A DNA stretch of 15,387 nt from Acidobacteriota bacterium (GTDB lineage: Bacteria; Acidobacteriota; Vicinamibacteria; Vicinamibacterales; Vicinamibacteraceae). Location of the stretch: the NCBI GenBank assembly GCA_023418055.1, contig JAEZDP010000240.1, positions 1-15,387 on the forward strand, read 5' to 3'. The first letter of the stretch is position 1. Every line of letters starts with the position of its first letter. The notes beneath the pieces were generated by a model. That model was not told the DNA's origin and ran no database searches. It was given only the letters and a program-made list of their open reading frames with translations. Made by a program: the position numbers and the translations under genes. Positions 7,121-13,807 of the stretch are shown one piece after another.

Positions 7121-8065
7121 TCAGGCGTGGATGATCTCGGCAAACGCTTCAGCGCCGATGTTACCCCCACTCAGGATGGCGACGACCTCACCCGGGCGCA
7201 CCGCGTCTCCGGCGTGGCGTCGCGCCCCAGCGACGGCGGTGGCGCCGCTCGGCTCCACCGCGAGGCGTCCCGCCTCGAAGAGCCAACGGACGCTGTCGGC
7301 GATCTCGTCCTCGTCCACCGTGATCACCTCGTCCACGAAGGCCTGGACGTGCAGGAAGTTGAGGAGGCCAGGCCGCACCGCGAGCAGGCCGTCGGCCCGG
7401 CTCGAGACCTGCTCGAGCGTGACCGGACGCCCGGCGGCCAGCGACCGCGACATCTTCGCGGCGCCCGTGGGCTCGACGCCGATGACCCGAATCGAGGGGT
7501 CGGACAGCTTGAGGGCCGCGGCGACACCGGAGATGAGTCCGCCGCCGCCCACCGGCACATAGGCCGCGCGCAGGCCCGGCACCTGCTCGATCAGCTCGAG
7601 CCCCACCGTGCCCTGCCCTTCGATGATGCGCAGGCAGTCGAACGGCGGCACGACCACGAGCCCCCGCTCGCGAGCCAGCGTTTCGGCTCGCGCCTGACGG
7701 TGCAGGGTCGTCGTCCCGGCGAACTCGACCTCGGCCCCCCACCGACGAGCGCCGTCCACCTTGACCGCGGGCGCCGTCTCGGGCATGACGATGAGGGCCG
7801 GCACGCCGAGCCGCTGCGCGGCGAAAGCGACGGCCTGACCGTGGTTGCCGGAGGAATAGGTCACCACTCCCGCAGCCAACAACCCCGGGGGCACCTGCGC
7901 CATGAAGTTGAGGGCCCCACGCACCTTGAAGGCGCCGATGGGCTGCAGCTGTTCGCACTTGACCTGCAGCGCCGACACCGGCTGCAGGTCCACCACGGGC
8001 GTCCGGACGGCCACGCCGGCCACGCGACGCGCCGCCTGCTGCATGCCATCGAGCGAGGCCAGCAT
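7121..8065 (-). CDS. Threonine/serine dehydratase, fold-type II PLP enzyme
   Basis: Predicted PLP-dependent lyase that deaminates threonine (to 2-oxobutanoate) or serine (to pyruvate); serine racemase and hydroxyaspartate dehydratase belong to the same family. The 314 residues carry the Schiff-base Lys47 in GAFKVRGA (44-51), SSGNHGQA (71-78) binding the substrate carboxylate, the phosphate-cradling glycine loop VGGGGL (172-177), and SGGN (299-302) near the pyridine ring. No C-terminal ACT domain is present, so it is the catabolic TdcB-like size rather than the isoleucine-regulated IlvA. The ATG at 8065 is 2 bp after the stop of the upstream amidohydrolase gene (TGACCATG), so the two form an operon and are likely coupled. 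The pairing suggests amino-acid release outside the cytoplasm followed by degradation inside. Confidence 0.9.
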   Translation of the reverse strand: MLASLDGMQQAARRVAGVAVRTPVVDLQPVSALQVKCEQLQPIGAFKVRGALNFMAQVPPGLLAAGVVTYSSGNHGQAVAFAAQRLGVPALIVMPETAPAVKVDGARRWGAEVEFAGTTTLHRQARAETLARERGLVVVPPFDCLRIIEGQGTVGLELIEQVPGLRAAYVPVGGGGLISGVAAALKLSDPSIRVIGVEPTGAAKMSRSLAAGRPVTLEQVSSRADGLLAVRPGLLNFLHVQAFVDEVITVDEDEIADSVRWLFEAGRLAVEPSGATAVAGARRHAGDAVRPGEVVAILSGGNIGAEAFAEIIHA

Positions 8066-8067
8066 GG

Positions 8068-9717
8068 TCAGCGGGCCGCCGGCGCCTCGACGGTGGGATA
8101 GGTGATGCCCAACTGCTCGAGATAGGTGCGGTGGCGGCTCGGGTCGTAGTAGAAGGGCCGCATCGCGTCACGGAACTCGGCCATGATGTCGCGGTTCAGC
8201 TCGAGGGCCGGCTGGTCCTGCTCACGGATGAAGGGCGTGTACGTCAGGTCCGTGGTCTGCACGTCCTTGAAGTACGTCCACGCCTGATCGACGAGGGTCG
8301 GAGTGGCCAGGAGGTCGATCATCGTGGCGGCCATTACGCGCGCACCTGCGACCGAGCCCTTGTGGGCGATGGGTGTGGCCATGGCGATCGAGTTCCACCA
8401 GCTGTGGCCGGGCAGGTTCTGGATGTTGGCCGGGTAGCGCAGCGTCACGGTCGGCACGACCCACGAGATGTCGCCGATGTCGTCGGTGCCACCACCAGGG
8501 TTCTTGTCGGCAGGCACCGGCGGTCCGAGAGGTTCAACGGCCGTCGTCAGGCCATCGGCGGCCACGCCAAGGGCCGTCTGCACGGCCTTGGCGAGTTGGA
8601 CGTCGCGTTCGTCCCAGTTCGGCATGCCGAGCGACTGGATGTTGGCATCCATGGTCTCGGCCACGACCTTGTTGAAGTGGCGGGGCCAGGCCGACCCGAG
8701 CACGCGCGTGCCCGACAGCGTCGTGCCCGTCATCTTCGCGGCGCCCTCGGCGATCTCGTCGCCGGTCTTCCACAACTCGCGGATGCGGTCGTAGTCGATC
8801 TCACGGAAGTAGTACCAGACCGAGGCGGTCGACGGCACGACGTTGGGCTGATCGCCTCCGTTGCGGATCACGTAGTGCGACCGATGCTGCAGCCGCAGGT
8901 GCTCGCGTCGGAAGTTCCAGCCGATGTTCATCAGCTCGACGGCGTCGAGCGCGCTGCGCCCGCGCCAGGGGGCGCCCGCCGAGTGAGCGCTCTGCCCGTC
9001 GAAGGTGTACTCGACGGACACCAGCCCCGTGCCGCTCGCATCGCCCCAGCTCACCCCAAGCCCGTTGGACACGTGCGTGAAGAGGCACACATCGACGTCC
9101 TTGAACACGCCGGCCCGCACCAGGTACGCCTTGCCGCCGACCAACTCTTCGGCCACGCCTGGCCAGAGCACGAGGGTGCCCGAGAGCTTCTCGCGGGCCA
9201 TCACCTCCTTGACGGCGATGGCGGCCGCGATGTTGACGCCCTGTCCGGAGTTGTGGCCCTCGCCATGTCCCGGGGCTCCCTCGACGAGCGGGTCGCGGTA
9301 GGCCACGCCCGGCTTCTGTGACGCCTTGGGGATGCCGTCGATGTCGGAACCGAGTGCGATGACCGGCTTACCGCTGCCCCACCGCGCCACCCACGCGGTC
9401 GGCATGCCACCGACGCCCCGCTCGATCGTGAAGCCTTCCCGCTCGAGCACCTCGGTGAGATAGCGTGACGTCTCGACCTCCTGGTAGCCGAGTTCGCCGA
9501 AGCTGAACACGCTGTCGACCACCTGCTGCACGAGCGCGGCGCGGCGGTCGACGCCGTCCACGGCCGCTGCCTTGAGCCGAGCCACGCGCGCATCGGCTGG
9601 CGTCGCCTTCTTGGCCGCCGCAGGCGCCGTGCCTTGCGTCTGCCGCCCGATCAGGGACACGGACGCGCCGGCAAGCGACAGACAGCACACACAGACGAAC
9701 GGGACGAGACGACGCAT
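8068..9717 (-). CDS. Exported M20 amidohydrolase (AbgB / aminobenzoyl-glutamate hydrolase-like)
   Basis: Predicted metallo-amidohydrolase of 549 residues that cleaves N-acyl or aryl amino-acid amides; substrate unknown. The N-terminus MRRLVPFVCVCCLSLAGASV looks like a signal peptide, followed by an Ala/Pro/Thr-rich linker to about residue 45, so it probably acts in the periplasm. M20D-type marks are FSFGELGYQEVETSRYL (71-87), GSDIDGIP (123-130), APGHGEGHNSG (148-158), PGVAEELVGGK (186-196) with the Glu pair at 190-191, GQSAHSAGAPW (241-251) and PGHSWWNS (436-443). In AbgB-type enzymes the metal motif usually reads GHGCGHN; here Glu153 takes the Cys position. The ATG at 9717 has GGGAG at 9724-9728 on the - strand, spaced 6 nt, and a TACAAT -10-like hexamer further upstream. 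It is the first gene of an operon with the dehydratase. Confidence 0.88.
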   Translation of the reverse strand: MRRLVPFVCVCCLSLAGASVSLIGRQTQGTAPAAAKKATPADARVARLKAAAVDGVDRRAALVQQVVDSVFSFGELGYQEVETSRYLTEVLEREGFTIERGVGGMPTAWVARWGSGKPVIALGSDIDGIPKASQKPGVAYRDPLVEGAPGHGEGHNSGQGVNIAAAIAVKEVMAREKLSGTLVLWPGVAEELVGGKAYLVRAGVFKDVDVCLFTHVSNGLGVSWGDASGTGLVSVEYTFDGQSAHSAGAPWRGRSALDAVELMNIGWNFRREHLRLQHRSHYVIRNGGDQPNVVPSTASVWYYFREIDYDRIRELWKTGDEIAEGAAKMTGTTLSGTRVLGSAWPRHFNKVVAETMDANIQSLGMPNWDERDVQLAKAVQTALGVAADGLTTAVEPLGPPVPADKNPGGGTDDIGDISWVVPTVTLRYPANIQNLPGHSWWNSIAMATPIAHKGSVAGARVMAATMIDLLATPTLVDQAWTYFKDVQTTDLTYTPFIREQDQPALELNRDIMAEFRDAMRPFYYDPSRHRTYLEQLGITYPTVEAPAAR

Positions 9718-9723
9718 GGAACA

Positions 9724-9728
9724 CTCCC
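9724..9728 (-). promoter_or_regulatory. Shine-Dalgarno of the exported amidohydrolase
   Basis: On the - strand GGGAG precedes the ATG at 9717 with a 6-nt spacer. It is one of the few good ribosome binding sites in the window and supports the chosen start. Confidence 0.6.
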
Positions 9729-9755
9729 GGATGAGTGGGGAAGCCGTGGGCCGGT

Positions 9756-9761
9756 ATTGTA
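9756..9761 (-). promoter_or_regulatory. Possible -10 element of the amidohydrolase-dehydratase operon
   Basis: Read on the - strand the hexamer is TACAAT, matching the -10 consensus TATAAT at five of six positions. It would give a leader of about 30 nt carrying the GGGAG site. No -35 consensus is visible at the usual distance. Confidence 0.45.
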
Positions 9762-9788
9762 GCCGAGGCGGCCTCGCCTATCCGTCGC

Positions 9789-9794
9789 TATACT
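9789..9794 (+). promoter_or_regulatory. Possible -10 element of the outer-membrane protein gene
   Basis: TATACT lies 13 bp before the ATG at 9808, so transcription would start about 7 nt upstream of the start codon. No -35 consensus and no Shine-Dalgarno are seen. The 90-bp gap between divergent genes thus holds two separate, divergent -10-like hexamers. Confidence 0.5.
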
Positions 9795-9807
9795 GCGGAC
9801 CATCGCC

Positions 9808-10470
9808 ATGCGTTCTGCCGTCCAGCCCGTCCTCACCGCGTGCGTCACCGCGGCCTTACTGTTTCTCGCGGTGGGCGGCGCGTCCGCGCAGATGGAGGAG
9901 CCCCCGGGGCCGTACGTCATCGACGCCCGCGGCGCGTTCTCGACGGTCGGCCGCTCAGAGGCGCTGGCACTCCCCCGCGGGCTCCAGGCCTCCGAGTTGC
10001 CGAGACGCGTGCTGGGCCTCGACCTCGGCGCGCACGTGTATCCGGTCAGGGGCAAGGTCACACTCGGCGTCGGGGCCAGTTACGTCCGTCTTGGAGGCAC
10101 CCAGACGCCTGAACCTCTCGACGAGGAGTCGCCGGCGGATGCGCCGGTGACCGCCGGAACGTTCCGCCTGACCGGCATCATGCCGCAGGTGTCGTTGAAC
10201 TTCGGGACCAGCCGTGGCTGGAGCTATGTGGGGGCAGGCATGGGGCTGTCGCGCCTGAGGGCTGGCCGAGCGGAGTCGACCCTCGAGAGCAGCCCACAGT
10301 TGCTGACGCTCAACATGGGTGGAGGCGCGCGGTGGTTCGTGGGCGAACGCACTGCCTTCACCTTCGATCTGCGGTTCTATCGGGCCGGTGCGCGTGAGCT
10401 GTCGGCGGAGTACATCGGCAACCCCACCGTGTCCCTGTTCGTCGTGTCGGCGGGGGTCAGCTTCAAGTAG
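9808..10470 (+). CDS. Small outer-membrane beta-barrel protein, function unknown
   Basis: The 220-residue product begins with a clear signal peptide: positively charged start, hydrophobic stretch to about residue 22, and a likely cleavage after VGGASA (28). The rest is rich in alternating strands with glycines and aromatics (VLGLDLGAHVYPV, KVTLGVGASYVRL, MPQVSLNFGT, WSYVGAGMGLSRL, LLTLNMGGGARWFV, AFTFDLRFYRAG) and ends in a strand with a penultimate Phe (VSAGVSFK), as in OmpA/OmpW-like 8-stranded barrels. I do not recognise a specific family. It is monocistronic and ends 3 bp from the end of the convergent hydrolase gene. A role as porin, adhesin or structural protein cannot be separated. Confidence 0.85.
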   Translation: MRSAVQPVLTACVTAALLFLAVGGASAQMEEPPGPYVIDARGAFSTVGRSEALALPRGLQASELPRRVLGLDLGAHVYPVRGKVTLGVGASYVRLGGTQTPEPLDEESPADAPVTAGTFRLTGIMPQVSLNFGTSRGWSYVGAGMGLSRLRAGRAESTLESSPQLLTLNMGGGARWFVGERTAFTFDLRFYRAGARELSAEYIGNPTVSLFVVSAGVSFK

Positions 10471-10473
10471 CGC

Positions 10474-11394
10474 CTACGACCCCAGGTGCTTCTTGAAGAA
10501 CGCGAGCATCGTCGGCCACGCCTGTTCGGTGGCCTTGCGGTTCGCGCCGTCGCGGCCAGACTGGGCACGCAGGAAGCCGTGGCCGGCCCCGGCATACGTG
10601 TGGGTCTCGAAGGCCTTGCCGCGCGCCTTCATCTCGGCGGCGGCAGGTGGCACCGTCGCGTTGACGCGCGCATCGTCCTCACCATAGAGACCGAGCACGG
10701 GCGCCTGGATCGCGGCGAGCGCCGAGGCGTCCGACGGTGAGCCGCCGTAGTACACGACCGCGGCATCGAGGTCGGGCTGGCGCGTGGCGTAGGTGAAGCT
10801 CGTCGAGCCTCCCCAGCAGTAGCCAACGGTGGCCGTCCGGCCGTTGGACGCGGGCAGCTTCGTGCCGAACGCGCGCACGGCATCCAGTCTGGCGGTGACC
10901 TCGTCGGGGGTGAGCGCGCGCACGCCCGCCACGACGTCGTCGCGGCTGGCAAACGCTTCGGTGCCGCCGCCGTTCGGGCCCTTACCCGTCAGCAGGTCGG
11001 GTGCGATGGCGATGTAGCCGTCGGCCGCCAGTTGGTCGGCCACACCACGAATCCAGTCGCTCAGCCCGTAGATCTCGTGGATGACGATGACGACCGGCGC
11101 CTTGTCCTTCCGTTCCGGATACGAGACCCAGGCCCGCAAGTCTCCTCCTGCGGGCAGGGAGACCGTCGCGTACTCGCCGTGGCGGGGCGTTGCGTCGAGC
11201 CGCGCCTTCGCGCCTTCTTCGGAAGGCGGCAGGCCCGGCGTATCGGCCTGCGCGGTCCCGCCGGCCGCCTGGGCGTGCATGGTATGCCCGGCGTGTTCGT
11301 CGGCAGGCACCCGAGCCTGGGCGAACGAAGACGGGGCGGCAGACAGCAGGACGGCCGTGGTGAGCAGGGCGGTCGTGAGGGCGCGTGGGGACAT
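10474..11394 (-). CDS. Secreted dienelactone hydrolase family protein
   Basis: Alpha/beta hydrolase with a Cys-Asp-His triad. From the ATG at 11394 it has 306 residues: a signal peptide ending near SSFAQA (22-27), a His-containing linker ADEHAGHTMHA (31-41), then the hydrolase domain. Visible are IHEIYGL (105-111) with Glu107, the nucleophile Cys193 in VGYCWGG, Asp241 in YGEDDARV, and His272 in AGAGHGF. Cys-Asp and Asp-His spacings (48 and 31 residues) equal those I recall for the classical enzyme (C123, D171, H202). The frame stays open upstream to 11658, but that stretch belongs to the epimerase gene. The start is 5 bp after the epimerase stop, and AGGAG (- strand, 11406-11410) lies 11 nt upstream. 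No chlorocatechol genes are near, so a general esterase or lactonase role in the periplasm is more likely. Confidence 0.9.
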   Translation of the reverse strand: MSPRALTTALLTTAVLLSAAPSSFAQARVPADEHAGHTMHAQAAGGTAQADTPGLPPSEEGAKARLDATPRHGEYATVSLPAGGDLRAWVSYPERKDKAPVVIVIHEIYGLSDWIRGVADQLAADGYIAIAPDLLTGKGPNGGGTEAFASRDDVVAGVRALTPDEVTARLDAVRAFGTKLPASNGRTATVGYCWGGSTSFTYATRQPDLDAAVVYYGGSPSDASALAAIQAPVLGLYGEDDARVNATVPPAAAEMKARGKAFETHTYAGAGHGFLRAQSGRDGANRKATEQAWPTMLAFFKKHLGS

Positions 11395-11399
11395 GGCAA

Positions 11400-12329
11400 T
11401 CACTGCTCCTGATGTTCCTGTTCGGCACGACGTCCCCGACGCAACTCGTCGAAGAGCCGTGCGACGTTGCCCGACACCGACTTGAGGGCCGGCGACCATC
11501 CAAGGGCACGGGCGCGGGGGCTGCGCACGCGCTGATCGAGCACGAGCGCATCGGCCAGCGGGCCCAGCTTGCCGCGGGCCTCGCCAATCGGCACGTAGCG
11601 GATGTCCGGGGCATGCGGGCGGTGTTCCGCAATGGCCGTGGCGACGTCGCGCACGCACTCGTCGCCCTCGTCGTTGGCGTGATAGATGCCGCTGGCGTCG
11701 GCCGACGACACGATGCGCGCGTACAACTCGGCCAGGTCGCGGTCGTACACGAGCGGCCAGTGGTTCTCTCCGCTGCCGATGATGCGCATCAGGCCGTTCT
11801 CGGCGTCACGCAGCATGTCGCTCACGAAGCCACGCGACCCGCCGTAGACGATGCCCGGACGCACGACGACGGTGCGCAGCCCCGACGCCGAGGCCGCCAG
11901 CACGCGGTCCTCGAGGGCCGGACGCCAGGCCACGAGGTCTGCCGGGTGGCGGGGCGCCTGTTCATCAGCGGGCTGGTCGGTCGACCCCAGCACCCAGACG
12001 CCCGACGTGTAGATGAGGGCGGCAGGACCGCGGGCGGAGGCGTGGCGGGCAAGGTCGAGCAGCGCATCGACGGCGATGCGGTCGATGTCGGGCCCCTTGG
12101 GTGACGCCTCGAAGGCCGTGTGCACGAACACGTCGCATCCGGCGGCCTCCTGCTGCCACATGGACGGGTTGCCCAGGGTGCCGATCGCCGCATGCACTCC
12201 GCGTTGACTCAGCTTTCGAGCCTTCTCCTGATGCCGGACGAGGCCCACGACGTCATGCGACGCGCGCTGCAACGCATCGACGACCGCCGAGCCGATGTAC
12301 CCGGTGGCACCAGTCACAAACACACGCAT
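11400..12329 (-). CDS. NAD(P)-dependent epimerase/dehydratase family protein (atypical extended SDR)
   Basis: A 309-residue Rossmann-fold protein with the extended-SDR nucleotide loop TGATGYIG (6-13), HTAFEA (70-75) in place of the usual HLAA, YTSGVWVLG (107-115) and VRPGIVYGG (156-164). The YxxxK catalytic pair of true epimerases is missing: the equivalent stretch reads VAWRPALE (133-140) with Trp135. This matches atypical SDR subgroups whose reactions are poorly known, so naming a sugar substrate is not justified. It has no signal peptide, whereas the product of the next gene, 5 bp downstream, is exported. The start ATG 12329 has GGGAGGA on the - strand at 12340-12346 (10-nt spacer), and a TAGAAT hexamer about 70 bp upstream. 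Confidence 0.87.
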   Translation of the reverse strand: MRVFVTGATGYIGSAVVDALQRASHDVVGLVRHQEKARKLSQRGVHAAIGTLGNPSMWQQEAAGCDVFVHTAFEASPKGPDIDRIAVDALLDLARHASARGPAALIYTSGVWVLGSTDQPADEQAPRHPADLVAWRPALEDRVLAASASGLRTVVVRPGIVYGGSRGFVSDMLRDAENGLMRIIGSGENHWPLVYDRDLAELYARIVSSADASGIYHANDEGDECVRDVATAIAEHRPHAPDIRYVPIGEARGKLGPLADALVLDQRVRSPRARALGWSPALKSVSGNVARLFDELRRGRRAEQEHQEQ

Positions 12330-12340
12330 ACGTCAGACGT
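12330..12340. promoter_or_regulatory. Perfect 11-bp palindrome between ribosome site and start of the epimerase gene
   Basis: ACGTC-A-GACGT occupies exactly the spacer between the GGGAGGA site and the ATG of the epimerase gene. It might be a protein-binding site, but it is short and single-copy here, so chance is possible. Confidence 0.25.
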
Positions 12341-12387
12341 CCTCCCGGCCCATCCCGCCAGATCGCGACGCGGACGCGCGACGGCCA

Positions 12388-12419
12388 CGGGTGGGACATT
12401 CTAGCCCGAACCCCACCCG
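12388..12419. promoter_or_regulatory. Inverted repeat enclosing a - strand -10-like hexamer
   Basis: CGGGTGGG (12388-12395) and CCCACCCG (12412-12419) are perfect reverse complements separated by 16 bp. The spacer contains TAGAAT on the - strand (12398-12403), a plausible -10 element for the epimerase-hydrolase operon. The repeat could be an operator over that promoter or, as RNA, a terminator hairpin for the upstream DAC-like gene that ends at 12434; there is no U-tract, which weakens the second reading. Confidence 0.45.
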
Positions 12420-12433
12420 CGCTCGGGCGGCCG

Positions 12434-13786
12434 TCAGATCTCCCACAGTTTCCGTGTGTCGTAGCAGGTGAGCACCCCATCCGTGCTCACCTTCAGGACG
12501 GGACCATAGCGGCTCGCCGCGGCGGCCGCGGTAGTCCTGGCGCCTTCCGATACCCACGCGTAGCCCAGGTCTTCCTGCGGATGCATGAGGATGGCGCCCG
12601 CCGCAATGAGGCGCCCGCGGTCGTCCACGACCATCGCGCCGTCGAGGCTGGCCAGGCCGCGCAGCACGCTGTCGTCGATCTCGTCCAGCTGCCGCCCGCG
12701 CATGAGGTACTGGAGCGGCCGGCGATTGGCGTGCGCCTGCCCTTCGGCTGCGCGCGTGGACGCGCTGATGTCGAGCCGATCGACGTGCGCCACGAGCTGT
12801 CCGGCCGACGTGTCGGGGTCGCGCAGCACGACGAACAGCGCGCCCTGCCTGGCGTCGGCCATGTCGAGTGCCGCCTGGAAGAGGCGCTCGGCCAGCGTGC
12901 GATGTCCCACCATCTGCAGCCACTGACTGTACTTCGCCTCGACGTCCAGCAGGTGCCACGCGGCGTTCCTGAACGTGAACACGTGCGCGCCCTCGGCAAA
13001 CACCTTGATCTCGTGGGAGGGGCTCAGGACGATGACCGTGTCCTTCGTGCCGAGCGTCGCCGCGGCGTGCTGACGGTATGGCGTCGCACACGGCGAGCCG
13101 ATCGCCGGAAACGCGTGGATGTCGCGCGCACGGTGCGAGATGTCCACGATGTCGAGCAGCAGGCCGTCTTCGCTCACCAGGAAGACGGTGCTCAACCCGT
13201 CGCACAGCCGGTAGAAGCTCTTGACGGCCGTCAGCGGCTGGCCGTAGAGCCGCGCCGTGGAGTGCCGCGGATGTCCGGACGTGTCGCCCAGACAGAGCAC
13301 GCCCGAGGAGATGGGCCGGTTCTCGTAGCTCGAGAGCGCCGCGACACGCAACACCTCGATGCACGTCGCGAGCCGGTCGGCCCGACTGCGCTCGACGGTG
13401 GCCTGATACGAGCTCGCCTCGAGAAAGGCGGCCACGTACCGATCTTCGATGAGGCCCTGGAACAGGTCCGCACGGGCCGCAAGAATCGACGAGTCGAAGA
13501 TCGCCGCGTAGCGGGCCTCGAGCACCTCGCCGATGGCGCGGGCCACGCGCAGTTCGTGCGAGGTGAAGGGTTGGTCGCGAGGCACGTGCAGGATGTGTCG
13601 TGTGCCGAACCACCGCACGACGATCTCGCAGGGGTCGTCGGTGGGGTCCATCGCGAGGCGCCCGTCCGACGACTCCGACATCGCCGACTCCACCTCCAGC
13701 GTCGCCCGCGCGAGAAATCGCTTCAGCGCGCTCTGCAGCAGGCTGTCGTACAACGCACTGGCGGCAAAGGCCGGGGGCAGAGCCAT
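12434..13786 (-). CDS. Protein with a DisA-like (DAC-type) C-terminal domain, motif degenerate; possible nucleotide sensor
   Basis: The 450-residue soluble protein has no signal peptide or membrane segment. The last ~150 residues resemble the diadenylate cyclase (DisA_N) fold: a helix followed by GALFVV (315-320), then LDGAMVVDDRGRLIAAGAIL (381-400) with the conserved DGA motif, then GARTTAAAAAS (415-425) followed by VLKVSTDGVLTCY. In active cyclases this last motif reads GTRHRAA; here RHR has become RTT, so c-di-AMP synthesis is doubtful and a nucleotide-binding sensor role is more likely. Computational surveys have described degenerate DAC-like sensor domains (DACNx types), which this may be. 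The N-terminal ~300 residues include strand-rich parts (STVFLVSEDGLLLDIVDI, IKVFAEGAHVFTFRNAAW) that I do not recognise. The frame extends upstream to 14830, but that part is antisense to the ligase gene; ATG 13786 is chosen. It is divergent from an acyl-AMP ligase. Confidence 0.75.
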   Translation of the reverse strand: MALPPAFAASALYDSLLQSALKRFLARATLEVESAMSESSDGRLAMDPTDDPCEIVVRWFGTRHILHVPRDQPFTSHELRVARAIGEVLEARYAAIFDSSILAARADLFQGLIEDRYVAAFLEASSYQATVERSRADRLATCIEVLRVAALSSYENRPISSGVLCLGDTSGHPRHSTARLYGQPLTAVKSFYRLCDGLSTVFLVSEDGLLLDIVDISHRARDIHAFPAIGSPCATPYRQHAAATLGTKDTVIVLSPSHEIKVFAEGAHVFTFRNAAWHLLDVEAKYSQWLQMVGHRTLAERLFQAALDMADARQGALFVVLRDPDTSAGQLVAHVDRLDISASTRAAEGQAHANRRPLQYLMRGRQLDEIDDSVLRGLASLDGAMVVDDRGRLIAAGAILMHPQEDLGYAWVSEGARTTAAAAASRYGPVLKVSTDGVLTCYDTRKLWEI

Positions 13787-13794
13787 GGGGCACG

Positions 13795-13801
13795 TATCAT
13801 A
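13795..13801. promoter_or_regulatory. Shared bidirectional -10 core between divergent DAC-like and ligase genes
   Basis: TATCAT on the + strand (13795-13800) and TATGAT on the - strand (13801-13796) overlap in one A/T-rich core, inside the 21-bp gap between two start codons. Each hexamer would place transcription start at or within a few bases of its own start codon (GTG 13808, ATG 13786), giving leaderless or near-leaderless mRNAs in both directions. No -35 consensus is seen for either. Confidence 0.5.
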
Positions 13802-13807
13802 TCCAAG

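Noticed and set aside
11395..11658. 88-residue N-terminal extension of the dienelactone hydrolase
   Set aside because: It overlaps the 3' end of the epimerase gene and would bury the signal peptide; ATG 11394 gives a proper exported N-terminus.
12333..13793. A 486-codon - strand open frame within the DAC-like gene
   Set aside because: It is an Arg/Ala/Pro-rich frame-shifted shadow of the DAC-like protein with no domain-like sequence.
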